A stretch of 64,000 nt of DNA from Cacajao melanocephalus (GCA_963573385.1 CAUYLG010071247.1:1-64000); one strand, 5' to 3'. Counted from the first letter of the stretch, positions 1 through 26,700 are shown. Numbers and translations are program-made. Notes: generated by a model not told the origin, from the sequence alone.

Positions 1-7022
<7,022 letters not shown>

Positions 7023-7068
7023 CCCTGGACTTGGGATTAGGGGAAGGTAGAGCTGGAGCTTTTGAAGA

Positions 7069-7074
7069 AATAAA
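7069..7074 (+). terminator. CUL7 poly(A) signal
   Basis: An AATAAA hexamer lies 47 bases after the CUL7 stop codon, followed by a T/G-rich stretch (around 7094-7110) typical of a downstream cleavage element. The 3' UTR would therefore be very short (about 70 bases). Confidence 0.85.
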
Positions 7075-7740
7075 ACGTGAGAGTTTGATTATATGACCTG
7101 TGTGTGTTTGGCAACTGCTAAGAGACTTGAGCGGGGAGGTGGGGGAGCTTTTCCAGCTGGTGGGGAAAAAGCCCTTGGCACTGAGGCTGTCATATGATAT
7201 GCCAAAGGTCTTGTTAGGGTGAGGACGGCAGACTGGGAGAAAGACAGAGGGAGTCAGGTGCGACTTAGCAGAGGGATTGAGGGGACCTAGGCAGGATGAT
7301 GGCACTCAGCCCTGTCTCAGAGGGTGTGTGGTCAGAAGTGCTTTCATCTGGCAGGCTGGAGACCCAAGCCCACGTTGGCCACTCACCAGATGATTTGTAA
7401 CTTGGGCAGATTATCGAGCAGGGCTTCATTTTCCTCATTTATGGAATTGGCCCACTCACTGTGGGACTCCAACAATTAACAGGTATGGAAGCATTTGACG
7501 TGGCAAATGAAGGCTTTGCCAGTGAATCCCTATTTTGGCCACCACTCCCAGCAGTGAATGTGCTTCCTTGGTGCCTTTCCTAAGTAAGACTGAAACAACA
7601 AAGGTGAGGTCAGTGACCAACATTTCTGACTTCCACAAGCTCCTCCGTTTTGCCCCTCTCTTCCATTCCTCTACCTCCACCCTTTATCCCTGCAGAGCTG
7701 CACACGCTGTCATCAGACTCCTACCCCTTGATTCTCAAAA

Positions 7741-7860
7741 TGAGGGAGTGGAAGAGGAAAGAAAGAGAGAAAAAGAGAGAGAGAGAGAAAGAAAAAGAAA
7801 GGGAAGGGAGGGAGGGAGGGAAGGAAGGGAGGGAGGGAGGGGAAAGAAAGAGGAAGAAAG
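7741..7860. repeat. Purine-rich microsatellite (GAAA/GAGA/GGGA)n
   Basis: About 120 bases almost purely G and A on the + strand. The insertion point of the 7SL retrocopy is at its right edge. Confidence 0.9.
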
Positions 7861-7874
7861 AAACTCCTACCCCT

Positions 7875-8182
7875 GGAGGCACAGCAATATGCACCTTTAG
7901 TCCCAGCTACTCGGGAGGCTGAGGCAGGAGGATCGCTTGAGACCAGTAGTTCTGGGCTGCAGTGTGTTCGGCCGTTCAGGATCTGCACCAAGTTTAGCAT
8001 CAATATGGTGACCTCCCAGGAGCAGGGGATCCCCAGGTTACCTAAGGGGTGAACTGGCCCAGGTCAGAAAGAGAGCAGCTGAAAACTCCCATGCTGATTG
8101 ATCAGTAGTGGGGTCGTGCCTGTGAATAGCCACTGCACTCCTGCCTAGGCAACAGAGACTCCGTCTCTATTTTAGAAAAAGC
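7875..8182 (+). pseudogene. 7SL (SRP) RNA retrocopy, nearly full length
   Basis: The copy contains both the Alu-like 5' and 3' domains and the 7SL-specific S domain, seen in blocks such as catcaatatggtgacctccc (about 8000-8019), the AGCAGGGGATC region, the AACTGGCCCAGGTCAGAAA region and ccactgcactcctgcctagg near the 3' end. This is not an Alu, because the S domain is retained. A perfect 16-bp direct repeat (7859-7874 and 8183-8198) flanks it and a short A-rich tail precedes the right repeat: the signature of L1-mediated retrotransposition. Scattered substitutions relative to 7SL, and no recognisable 7SL upstream promoter (the left flank is a microsatellite), point to a pseudogene. I cannot assign an RN7SL pseudogene number. 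Confidence 0.93.
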
Positions 8183-8198
8183 AGAAACTCCTACCCCT

Positions 8199-10049
<1,851 letters not shown>

Positions 10050-10482
10050 ACAGCAATTCTAAAGGAAGAACATACCAGCTTTGGCCTTGAAACCCTGCAT
10101 GTCTCCATCTGCAGTGCAGCTCCTGTGTTGCCCTCCTCAGCACACATCTCACCCTACCCTGAGACTCAGGCCTGCTTGATTTGCCCAAATCCAGGTGAGA
10201 AGCTCTGACTTCAGGAACAGTCCAGTCTTCTGTCACCAGCACCAGGAAGGATGTGAACCTTTCCCTCAGGACCGTCCATCCTAGAGGGCAGACAGTTTGC
10301 CTCATTTCTAAGATAACTCAGGGGACAGAAGGTCACTACCCTGACCCCATTGTGAGGCTGTCCTCACAGCCGTGACACCTTCTATTCCTACAGCTGGCTT
10401 GGGACCTTGGCTTGTCAAGATTAAATAGTCAGCTCCCAGCTCCCCAAAAACATAAACCAAGCAAAGACCACATACTGATTCC

Positions 10483-10775
10483 ATTTTTTTTTTCTGAGAC
10501 AGAGTTTCACTCTGTCGCCAGACCAGAGTGCAGTGGCACAATCTTGGCTCACTGCCACCTCCGCCTCCTGGGTTCAAGTGATTCTCCTGCCTCAGCCTCC
10601 CAAGTGGCTGGGACTACAGGCATGTGCCACCACACCCAGCTAATTTTTCGTATTTTCAGTAGAGATGGGGTTTCACCGTGTTAGCCAGGAGAGTCGCAAT
10701 CTCCTGACCTCGTGACCTGCCCACCTCAGCCTCCCAAAGTGCTGGGATTACAGGCATGAGCCACCATGCCCAGCC
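10483..10775 (-). mobile_element. Alu, antisense
   Basis: Reverse-complement dimeric Alu, poly-T start followed by ctgagacagagtttcactct and ending at the CCCAGCC head. Confidence 0.95.
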
Positions 10776-11346
10776 ATACTGATTTCACTTATATAAAATG
10801 TCCCCAGTAGGCAAATCTATAAAGACAGAAAGTAGATGAGTGGTTGCCTAGAGCTGACGAGATTGAGGATGACTGCTAAAGGATATAAGGTTTTTTTTTG
10901 GGGGGGAAGGGTCTCAAAAACGTTCCAAAATTGTGGCAATAGTTGCACAATTCCATAAATATACTAAAAAAACACTGTATACTTTAAATAATGGGTAAAT
11001 TGTATAGTTAAGGGAACTAAATCTCAATAAAACTATTACCAAAAAGAAAAACCGAAAGCTGAAGCTCAGAGCTTTCCAATGTCTCCACTGGGTCCTTGCT
11101 GAAGGGGAAAAGCAACAGTTTGAAGGCTTAGGGTAGCCAATACTGACTGCCTTTTAGTGGACATTTACATTTTATAACCATGTCATCTGAACCCATTTCC
11201 CACGCTTGGGAAACTGCCCACCACAAATCTACACAGAAGATAGGGCCTGCCTCCTACCCTATAAAAGACTTTGTTGCCTATCCCAAAACGTGGCACTAAA
11301 AAAAGAAGTTCTAGGCTACCTACAAATCCCACACAAAAGCAGAATA

Positions 11347-11664
11347 AGGCCAGGAGCAGCAGTGGCTCTCACCTGTAATCCCAGCATTTTAGGAGTCCAA
11401 GGCAGGCAGATCACTTGAGGCCCGGAGTTTAAGACCAGCCTAGCCAACGTGGCAAAACTCCATCTCTACTAAAAATACAAAAGAAATTAGCCAGGCGTGC
11501 TGGTGGATGGCTGTCATCCCAGCTATTCGGCAGGCTGGGGCACAAATATCACTTAAACCTGGGAGGTGGAGGTTGCAGTGAACCAAGATCACACTACTGC
11601 ACTCCAGCCTGGATGACACAGCAAGACTCTGTTTCGGGGGAAAACGAAAACAAAACAAAAACCC
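11347..11664 (+). mobile_element. Alu, sense
   Basis: Diverged dimeric Alu with an A-rich, C-interrupted tail. Confidence 0.93.
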
Positions 11665-11726
11665 ACAAAAAGCAGAATAATAAAAAGATGAGTAACGAGA
11701 ATGTTTATGAAGTGGCTCCTACATAA

Positions 11727-12118
<392 letters not shown>

Positions 12119-12383
12119 CAGAATCCCCGTTTTAAGGTAAGGATGAAAGAACATAAGGACACAATGAACCAGATCCAAGCTGAGGCTACGTGGCATGGCA
12201 GAAGGCTGAACTATTCTTCTTGTCTAGCCCTAGGAGCAGTCCAAGAGGCCTTTAGTCTTCTCTGAGGCAATGAAATTCAAGGGCAGCTGTGATCCTTGCC
12301 CTTGAACAGGAAGGAGCCAAGGCCAAATCTGTCCTCACATATCCGTTTCTCCCTGGGGCAGTAGCAGAGCAGCAGATAGTTCC

Positions 12384-17988
<5,605 letters not shown>

Positions 17989-18360
17989 CAGCGGGGGTAC
18001 AGCTCGTAAGACTAACGACACCGCTTCCGCTTCCGCCAGCTCCGGCCCCGCCTCTTCCGACGTTCCCTGGAGGCCGTCCCAACGTGGTGACGAATGGGCT
18101 GAAAACTGGCTGCGCGGCCAGCGGCCTGGGAGCCGGGCCCAAAGGATAGCCCGCTCCGGAGAGATTGTCGCAACCGTCTACTCGAGTCGCAGGGCGCTGG
18201 GTTCCACGCCCGAGAAGCTTGGCCCAGGCCTTGGTGGCATTTGGTTTCCTAATACCTTTGGCTGAGAAGCCAGAACCTCAGGGTGCTAGTCCTCAGCACC
18301 CTGCCCCCACTGCAGACTCCAGCCCTCTCCACCATATTCCACAAAAACACACGGACACGT
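17989..18360 (-). promoter_or_regulatory. RRP36 promoter / 5' UTR, GC-rich, squeezed against the KLHDC3 3' end
   Basis: CpG-rich DNA upstream of the RRP36 ATG with no TATA box. A tandem ETS-type site (CGGAAGCGGAAGCGG on the minus strand, 18022-18036) lies about 35-50 bases upstream of the ATG. The transcription start itself cannot be fixed from sequence. Confidence 0.7.
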
Positions 18361-18369
18361 TTGGAGGTT

Positions 18370-18375
18370 TTAATT
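18370..18375 (-). terminator. KLHDC3 poly(A) signal (ATTAAA)
   Basis: TTTAAT on + is ATTAAA on the minus strand, about 545 bases past the KLHDC3 stop codon. It is the only canonical-type hexamer I see before the RRP36 promoter. Confidence 0.7.
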
Positions 18376-18918
18376 CATTTTTATAAAATCTGAGCTGGCT
18401 GAGCTTCAGGGTACAGCGACAGCTCAAGGAAAGGTGGGATTATCTGCTGGTCCCCGCCTCCCCAAGTCGGGGAGAAGGAGGTCTCATGCCAAAAGCTGCA
18501 ACTCCTTTCAGCTCCCAGTCAAGGCTCAAGGCTCAAGCAGGAGGAGGGGATAGGCGAAGTGGGAGGATGAAGCTCCTGAGGCTCAGACACTGCTTGCTTC
18601 TCCCTTCTCCCCATTCCCTTCCCTTCCCAGCAGAACCTGGCTGGCCCGGGGCAGAGCCGAGACCCAGGAGCAGCTGAAGGGAGGTGGATGGGGACAGAGC
18701 ACCAAGGGGAAGGGGCCCTCGGCCCAAGGGGGGAGGAATCTGGCCCCCACCCCCCTACAGCTCCCCACTGAATTCACAGTACAAAGAACACCTCTTGCCC
18801 AACAACTCCACATAGAGGTATACCAAGTCCAGGGTCCAAAGGAGCAGGTGGGTGACAGATGGGCAGGGGCAGTGAAGATGACAGCAGGCTCAGGAGGGGA
18901 GGTGGCAGAAACTTCCTC

Positions 18919-21900
18919 CTACCCATGGGAGGAGACGATGGGGCGACTGATATTGCTGTTGGTGGTCATGGCATTCAGCTCCCACCTGGAAGGCCAACAA
19001 TAACAGACAGAAAGAAGAGGGAGCCCTCAGCCCAAGCCCAGAGATGCTTGAACCAAGTCATAAACACACCAGTCCCTCTAAATTCCTAAAGCTCAACCAT
19101 CCACAGCCACCTCTTACTTAGAGACCTACTAGGTTTAACAATCAGAACCACCCACTACCAAATCCAACACCACCCACTCCTCTACCTCCAAGCTCATATG
19201 GATTTCCTGTTTATATATATATATGCATATTCTAGTGTCCAGGCACCTGAGATCAGTGTATACATGCCAGTCAACATCCCAACCTGCCTTTCCTGCTGTT
19301 TAGAGCCAACCAGGCAGCCCCTCCACCTTACCCTCACCAGGAATGCCTCACCCCCACCAGAATACCCATTTTGGCTCTCAACTCCCATCCTTTTAAGGTC
19401 CTGACTCAGCTCTCCTATCCTCCCTGGGCCTTCCCCGCCAATCCCATCATATTATTTTTTTGAGTCTCATTCTGTCATCCAGGCCAGAGTGTAGTGGTGT
19501 ACTGGCAGAATCTCGACTCACTGCAACCCCCGCCTCCCAGGATGAAGCAATTCTCTGGCCTCAACCTTGAGAGTAGCTGAGACTACTGGTGGCTGCCACC
19601 ACGCCCAGCTAATTTTTGTTATTTTTAATAGAGACAGGGCTTCACCATGTTGGCCAGGCTGGTCTCGAACTCCTGACCTCAAGTGATTTGCCCACCTCAA
19701 CCTCCGAAGTGCTGGGATTACAAGCGTGAGCCACCATGCCCAACCAGCAAGAGTTAAACTACATTGATAAAGAGAGGAAGTGTCTTAGAATGACCCAGAC
19801 AGGAAAAATTATACACAAAGTAACATTTGGTGGTTAACTGGAACCTAAGAATGAGATTCAAAGGGAAGCAGCCAGATCTTCTAGAACCAGTGTGATCCAG
19901 AGGCTCCTAAACTTGTCTTTACTTTGCAGCTGGGTTCTAAGATTTAATCAGTTGTTCTCAGCATGTTCAAAAAAACAACTGTATAAGCTTAGGTCTCAGA
20001 AAGTGGTGCTGCTGAGCTGGATTTTTTTCATATAATTTATTCTGCTGACAGTTTTATATGATAGCTGTCAATTCACCTCCTTCCATCTCATTTCCCACAA
20101 GTACACTACATCTCCAGAACAAAAACATTTGTCTCCTCCATACTGAGACCAAGCTAATCAGGTCACACCTGTGCTGCACACTCACCCTCACCCAATCCCC
20201 CACTTCCAACCACTCACTGTACCTGATGTCATGGGGCAAACAGGACTGGTCCAGGTTATACTGAATCACGGCCAGTTTGCACAGAGTCTTCAGACTAGGG
20301 CCTTTAGGGGTGAAGTTGTAGAAAGGAGATGGTCAAAGCTCAGGAAAGGGTTCAGTCCTGGATATCACCACCCAAAGACAGGAACCTTGATGGCAGGAGC
20401 AATTCAGGAATAACTGTACTTACTAAAGTCCAAAATGTGTAAGTCAGAATGATCTATGAGGTCAAATTCATCTCCCAGGCCTTCCTCAGGAGACGGACTG
20501 TCGCGATCCAAAGAGATGAAAGTAGGATGAAAACTACCCACGAGACCCCCTTTTCAAATACCTCCCACTCTCCCATTAGTCACTTCCCTGAGCGCCTTCC
20601 CTCTCTCCTCCTAACCTGGTACCCCCAAAGAGGACAATCTTGTCACCAACAATACAGCAACACTGGCGCCGGCGGGGACATGGCCCCTTCCCCTTCGGTT
20701 CAATCTTTTTCCAGGTAAAGGACACTGAGGAGAAATTTATATGGAAGTTCAACACCTGTCTAGTCCAGGTATGTTCCCTGCCCCCATCCCCTCACCTCCT
20801 CAGGATTCTTTTCTTTTCCTCCCACCTCAATTGCTCCTTGTTCCTCCCCTAAAGGCAGTGCTCTTTACCAGGATTAAACTTCCAGAGGTCATGGAAATGC
20901 CGGTTCAACCTTGCATTATAGCCACCAAAGATGTACAGCTCCCCATTGTAGCCAACTGGAAGGAGAGAGGAAAGGTCAAGAGTGTGAGGAGGGCAAGGGA
21001 ACTCCACTCCACAGGGAAGTAACAAACACTCACAGGCCGAGTGGCTCCGGCGCCCCTCAGGCAGCACTGGAGTCGGGGGACAGTCCAGCCAAGCCTCAGT
21101 TCTGGTGTCAAAGACGCGAATGCGGTTGCAGTAAATCTCATTGTTGGAATGGAATGGCCCAAAGCGGTCGGCACGGCCCCCAAAGACATACATGTGACTT
21201 CCCAGCATCGTCGCTGAGTGGAAGTCCCTCCAGCGTGCAGGGTTGCCCTGGGCAGAGGCAGAGAGATGGTGGAGAGGTCAGCACAAAGGCTGGAAGAGGA
21301 TCTGCTCTGACTGAGCTTCCTATGATTTCTTCAACTGAGGGTGGGGAGTGGGAGAAAAAAGAAAGAGCAGACCTTTGTACAGATAAGAGTCCATGTCATG
21401 GTGCTGGTATCTAGCTTATGAATGTCATTGGAAAAGCAGTCCGCCTGAGTAGGAAGAGAAAAGGAGGAAGAAGAGAGGGAGGCAATGGTCACTCTCTGAC
21501 CTTCCATCCCTCCCCTCAAAACCTGCAAACAAGCCAAAGCCTCCCATTTCATCACCCTAAATTGCCCTTCCTCTTTCTCAGTCCCACCCTAAACCTCTTA
21601 GTTTCTTCCCAGACCTACCAGCTGCTCGTAGCCCCCAAAAATGTACATGATCTTGCCCAGGACACAGGCCGAATGTCCATCCCGGGCCCCAGGAACTGTC
21701 CCTGAAACTCGGGGTGTGAACCACTTGTGAGTATCTGAAGGAGATGAGAAAATGACTCAAGTAAGCACCCTCTATGACAGTCCCTCCTGAGCTCTGGGGT
21801 ACTCTACTCCCCAAGACCCCCAACCCAGGCTTTTCTCAGGCACCCGAGGCAACATCGGAAGGACACAGCCCCTCTGAGATTCATACTCACTGACGTCAAA

Positions 21901-22396
21901 GGCATAGAGTACATTGCAGGCCCCTTCGGTGTCATTCCGCCCGCCCCAAAGGAAGACCGTGTCGTCGATGAGGACAGTTGAGTGTCCATACCGCATGTAG
22001 GGTACCACAGGAGCTTTCCCACGGATGGCAGGCTTCACCGGGGGCAGCTTTGTCCAACGCAAGGACACTGTCGGCATAGCTCTGCTCAGCCCTGGGAACC
22101 TCCCTCCAGGTTGTCCACCTTTCCCCAAACCAGATATTCGTCCCCAATCCCCTTGGCCCCAGAGACCACAGCCAAACCTCATTCAGCAGCCCATTTCCCT
22201 CCTTGATGTGGGGACCCAGGGACAGCTCCAGCATTGGCTTACCTGCATTGAAAATATGCACATCTATCTGACGCAGTGTCTCATAGTCTTCACCAGAGCA
22301 GTAACCCCCGAAGGAGTATACCCGATGCCCAACAGCCACTGCAGCATGGTTCACCCTGCGAGGCCCGCCCTCCAGGTGCACTGTCCACCGTAACAT
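18919..22396 (-). CDS. KLHDC3: KLHDC3, Kelch domain-containing protein 3
   Basis: KLHDC3 is a Kelch beta-propeller protein that acts as a substrate receptor of CUL2-RING ligases recognising C-terminal (glycine/arginine-type) degrons. Coding exons on the minus strand: 22396-22243, 22067-21891, 21734-21619, 21444-21373, 21247-21034, 20955-20869, 20724-20616, 20497-20424, 20301-20223, 18985-18919 (TAG). They join in phase to exactly 382 residues, the human length. Start chosen at [11 protein letters not shown]; an in-frame ATG four codons upstream is not used in the known protein. Repeated Kelch signatures are visible: [63 protein letters not shown]. The acidic [15 protein letters not shown] segment follows the last blade and the protein ends IVSSHG. 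A non-coding first exon probably lies near 24618-24760. Confidence 0.97.
19450..19745 (-). mobile_element. Alu in the last KLHDC3 intron
   Basis: Diverged reverse-complement Alu between coding exons 20301-20223 and 18985-18919. Confidence 0.9.
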
Positions 22397-22409
22397 CCCC
22401 TGGGCCACT

Positions 22410-24600
22410 GGTTACAGCAACATGCCCCCCCGGCACGGCCTGCTGCGTCTGCTACCTGCACACAAATTGGGGCCACGGGATCCTCAGGCAGGGCTTCTGC
22501 CCGGCTCACTGTGACTCTGCCCAGAACCAGCCTTTGCCTCCAAGTGTCACCCTGGTGGCCCTCCCACACTACCCCTCCACAGGGACACTAGTCACAGCTC
22601 AGGTGGCTGGCCCTGCCCCAAGGGAGCTGCCGAGGTCAGGGAGCTAGCCCTGGCCCAGTGTTCTCCAACTGTGAAGGGTGGGGCTGCCCCAACCTGATTG
22701 CCATCTCAGAATCTGCTGATCATGCTCACTCCCTACTTGTGGCGGCTCCACTCTATCCCTGGCTTGGCACAAACTTCATGCCCCCTTCCCAAGCTGGGTA
22801 TATTCTCTTGTCTCTGGCTCTGCTCTGCTTACTGCCACCTCTCTAAGAATCTCTGTGTTCTTTAAGGTGGGGAAAGGGCTCTCAAAATACTCACAGCTAT
22901 TAATAGCTCAGCCAGCCTTAGACAGTCCATTGAAAGCTGGCATGAGTGCCTCAAAGCAGAAAAGCTCTCAGGCTTTTAGAGTGGAACAATCCCCCTACCC
23001 AAGATAGGGCGAGATTGATCCAGGACAGGGACCTCCATGTTACCATAGTTGGTTAGCCCCTCACAGGGAGCTCTTGTCAAACTGAGTTGTCATCACCGGG
23101 GTCACCCAGGGCCCTCCACAGGCACAAGGAGTTCCTTTGACAGCTGTGCCTGGTATGCTTCCAGGACTTAAGCCAGGAAGGTATGTGTATGGTTAGGCTT
23201 GGGGGATGGGGATAGAGGAAGGGGTTTTCTCCTTCTGCCACTTCCCCATCCCTGCTATTGTGGTAGAGAACAAGTCATTTCCAGTAGAAAAGAGAGAGCA
23301 AGCTCTTCCAAAACTTGGGTTTCTGAAAGGTGGATGGGGTGGAAGTGTGCAATGGAAAGGGGAAGGGAGGCAAAAACGTCCTTGGGCAGGACAAGAGAAA
23401 GATCCAGCATGAGTGGTCGTGGTCTCAAAGACAACCTGCCAACCTAGTGGAAGGTACATCTGGGTACATCTAAGGGTTCTTTCAGGCAAATCCTTGCAAC
23501 TGACAATGCTTTTGCTGGCAGGCATCTCCTGAGTTTGGGTGGATCATCTGCTCCCTGTTTAAATAGCCCTGGCAGAGGGAAGGGCCAGGCAAAACCTCAG
23601 GCACAAAAACAGCTCAAATAAGGGAGGCCCCTTGCAGGAAAGAGACATGGCTTTCAGCTGGCTTGCTAGTCCCACCTACCCAACCTCCCCCAATTCCACA
23701 CCCCAAGCTTTAAATAGCCACGGGGCCCATCCTCAAATAGCCCCGGCAGGAAGCTACTCTCACTTCTTTACTCCCGCTCTCCAACATATCTGGGCTTGTG
23801 GAGACTGTTAGGAGGTCGATGGGCTTAAGAATGGAAGTCTTCCATCCTCCCTTATATCCTCCATTCTTCCCTTCAGATATGTCAAAGTGAAGTAAAAAAT
23901 GCACAGAAGAGACAAGCAACTCCAGGCAAAGGTGGAGAAAAAAAAATTAGTTTATCTTCCATAAGAATAAACTCAAATTCAAGGAGAACAAGCCCCCAGG
24001 TTCTGAGGGGCTCCTCTTATCCCCGGGTCTCCCCAATCCTCCACCACCACCAAGCATTTTCAAGCTGCTTCTATTCCCTTCATTTATCTAACCCCCTGGT
24101 CTCGCATTTTTTATTCCCCCTTTCTCGCCCTTCTCGATCTCGTGAGAGCTTTGCAGTTTTCTCGTTTTTCCTTCTACCACTCCAAGCTCCACCCAACAGC
24201 CCTCCATTTTCCCACCTCCACCAAGGAAAGAAAAATTAACATGCACTGACCACGGATATCCCTCCCTGCATATGACTCTATCCCTATCTTCTTCCAGACA
24301 TTCCAGCCTTCCCTCACCCCACCACGACAGACTCCCCTCCCCTTCCATTATGCTCAGCTTCCCTGTTTTCATAGCCCAGTCTTCCTTCCAGTTTCCTTCA
24401 GTGCTTCCTCCAGCCACCGGGTCTCTCCTACCCACCTCCTCGCCATCCTCCCCTAGCCCCGCTTTCCCCATTAACACTCTCCTTTCCCATCATCCCCCAG
24501 CTCCCTCCCCACCCCCACCACCTCATCACTCTCAGCCCCTCCCCCGCGACGCCAGCTCTAGACAGGGCGTCCTCAGCCCCCCAATTCTTCCTTGCCCTTC
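22410..24600 (-). other. KLHDC3 intron 1, repeat-poor, with muscle-type motif cluster
   Basis: About 2.2 kb without Alus, which is striking in this window. It contains a perfect MEF2-type site CTATTAATAG at 22897-22906, three copies of an AAATAGCC motif (23557-23568, 23708-23719, 23731-23742), a CArG-like TCAAATAAGG at 23614-23623 and several CAGCTG/CACCTG E-boxes. The 24000-24600 part is pyrimidine-rich. No coding exon was found. Confidence 0.6.
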
Positions 24601-25075
24601 CACCCATCCCAGGCTACCTGCCAGGCCGGGCCGGGGCGGGGCCGAGGGTCCTCGCGCTGCCTGCAGCCTAGAACCCGTAGCGCGCCAACCGACGCCTTAG
24701 TCCCCAACGAGATAAACACAGCCAAGCTCGGTTCTTCCGGCGGGCAGCTGTTCGCGCACGTGCAGTCGCAGTTAAATGCCCGAGGCCTTCCGGTACTTGT
24801 AGTCCACCTGTTTCTTGAGCCGAGAGGGCTGAGGAATGGGCAGGGGCGTAGGAGAGATTCTGCGCATGTGCAAATGTGTCAAGACCGAAGGGGCCACTGG
24901 GTAACGCAGTCCTTTGTTTTCTGGGCTGGGCTTGACGGAGGCGGGGCACGGGGCGGACTCCTCGTCTTCGCTAGCTTCAATCATGAGCATGAGGCGGGGC
25001 TGGAGGACTAGGCACCTCTGCAAGTCCTACCCCGCCGGAAGTGAAGGCCACGGGCTGTGATCGGGTGAGGCGCGC
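24600..25075. promoter_or_regulatory. Divergent CpG-rich promoter between KLHDC3 (-) and MEA1 (+)
   Basis: The two genes point away from this segment. It is GC- and CpG-rich, TATA-less, and carries ETS-type CCGGAAGT sites (CTTCCGG on + near 24734 and 24787; CCGGAAGTG at 25035-25043) and NRF1-like GCGCA(C/T)GTGC cores near 24753-24763 and 24861-24871. A splice donor for a non-coding KLHDC3 exon (minus-strand GCAG|GTAGCC) lies near 24616, and a likely non-coding MEA1 exon ends near 25064 (G|GTGAGG). Confidence 0.8.
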
Positions 25076-25579
25076 GGAGATACCGGCGCCGGGATTCGGG
25101 TGGGGGCGCGTGGGGGACGCCGCAGCTGGGACCATTTGAGGGGAGCCCATGGGGCCTGAAGGGCATTTGTCAGGCGGTACAGAGGGGGACCTCTAGGAGA
25201 GGGGAGAAGGGGGCGGGTACGCCCTGTTAAGGGGAATCTGGTGACCCAGAGTTCCCAAGTCGCGGCGGAGGCGTGGCGGGGGAGCCAGTGTTCTGGAAGG
25301 AGTGTCTTAGGAGATGGCAGGGCCTCTGGTTGGGCGTTTGATTAGGAACTGGCGGAGCAAGGCTGTGGGGCCTGGTTCGAGATAAGAGCCCGGACTTAGG
25401 GGGAGGAACGAGAGGCTGGAGGGGGACGAAGGGGTGGAGGATGCAGGAGCCTCGGGGAGGAGCTAGTTTTTTGCACGCAGGAGACCGCAAGGAGATGATA
25501 AGAGGATGAAGATGAAGATGGGCCTGGTTTCATCCAATCCCTGTCCTCCTGCCTCTCTGTTCTTGCAGCCCCTGCCCGG

Positions 25580-26486
25580 ATGGCAACAGTAGTTCTAGGG
25601 GGAGACAGCATGGGCCCTGAGCGTATCTTCCCTAATCAGACTGAGGAACTGGGGCCACATCAGGGCCCTTCAGAAGGCACTGGGGATTGGAGCAGTGAGG
25701 AGCCTGAGGAAGAACAGGAGGAAACTGGGTCTGGCCCAGCTAGCTACTCCTACCAGCCCCTGAACCAAGATCCTGAACAAGAGGAGGTGGAACTGGCACC
25801 AGTCGGGGATGGAGATGTAGTTGCTGACATCCAGGACCGAATCCAGGTAGGGTGGAGGGGGGATGGTTCCTCAACAAGTGAATCTGGGCTCCCTGGAAGC
25901 CTGGACCCAAAGGGTGTTCTCTGGCTCTGCAGGCCCTGGGGCTTCATTTGCCAGACCCACCATTAGAGAGTGAAGATGAAGATGAGGAAGGAGCTACAGC
26001 GTTGAACAACCACAGCTCTATTCCCATGGACCCAGGTAAAAGAGATAATTCTTTCATTTTGAAATAATTACTAAGGAAATGAACTGGCTTGAATCAGTAG
26101 AAGGAAGTTTTAGATGAAGACCCTATTCCTAAAAAGACAGTTTGTAAACTAAGATTTTGCAGACTTCAGAGTCCAAGTGAAATGCTCATCTGCTAGCTTT
26201 GGGATGGGCAGGCTGGCCTAGAAGACAAGATGGATTTGGTGACCGGCCCAAGGCCTCTGGGTTGATTCAGGGATTGGGGAGGGAAGCTGGTCCCATTATT
26301 TCTGTCCCTGACTGGCCTCTGGCTCTGATTTCAGAACATGTAGAGCTGGTGAAAAGGACGATGGCTGGAGTAAGCCTGCCTGCGCCAGGGGTTCCTGCCT
26401 GGGCTCGGGAGATATCGGATGCCCAGTGGGAAGATGTGGTACAGAAAGCCCTCCAAGCCCGGCAGGCATCCCCTGCCTGGAAGTGA
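25580..26486 (+). CDS. MEA1: MEA1, male-enhanced antigen 1
   Basis: MEA1 is a small acidic protein first described as strongly expressed in testis; its molecular function is poorly defined. Coding exons: 25580-25846, 25933-26035, 26335-26486 (TGA), in-phase GT-AG joins giving 173 residues. The ATG at 25580 starts [14 protein letters not shown]; a second in-frame ATG 11 codons on ([10 protein letters not shown]) could also be used. The protein is rich in Glu/Asp ([20 protein letters not shown]), suggesting disorder, with a more ordered C-terminal part ([20 protein letters not shown]). An upstream non-coding exon near 25000-25064 is inferred from the donor there. Confidence 0.96.
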
Positions 26487-26628
26487 CCACAGTGAGAGCT
26501 GCCTCATCTTCCTACATTCCAGGCCAGAACCAGCACAGGACTGAACACATCCCTGGTTGTAATGTCCATTTCCATCTTCCCCATCTCCCTTTCCACATCA
26601 AGGCACATCACGCTTCTCAGAGACCCAC

Positions 26629-26634
26629 TTTATT
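26629..26634 (-). terminator. Likely PPP2R5D poly(A) signal
   Basis: TTTATT on + is AATAAA on the minus strand, about 1.02 kb past the PPP2R5D stop. It is the first canonical hexamer I find reading down from the stop; it lies inside the MEA1 3' UTR. Confidence 0.65.
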
Positions 26635-26700
26635 CAGTTCTGTACATATGGGGACATCAGCCCAAGCCCAACCCACCTTAGCATGTATCACTCTGTGGAG

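Noticed and set aside
22394..22408. In-frame ATG upstream of the KLHDC3 start (MAQG)
   Set aside because: The added residues extend through the splice acceptor region (AG near 22408-22409), so that ATG is in the intron; MLRWTV gives the known 382-residue protein.
24272..25023. Several open frames in the KLHDC3/MEA1 promoter region
   Set aside because: CpG-rich and pyrimidine-rich non-coding DNA; the frames do not join to either gene and have no recognisable domain.
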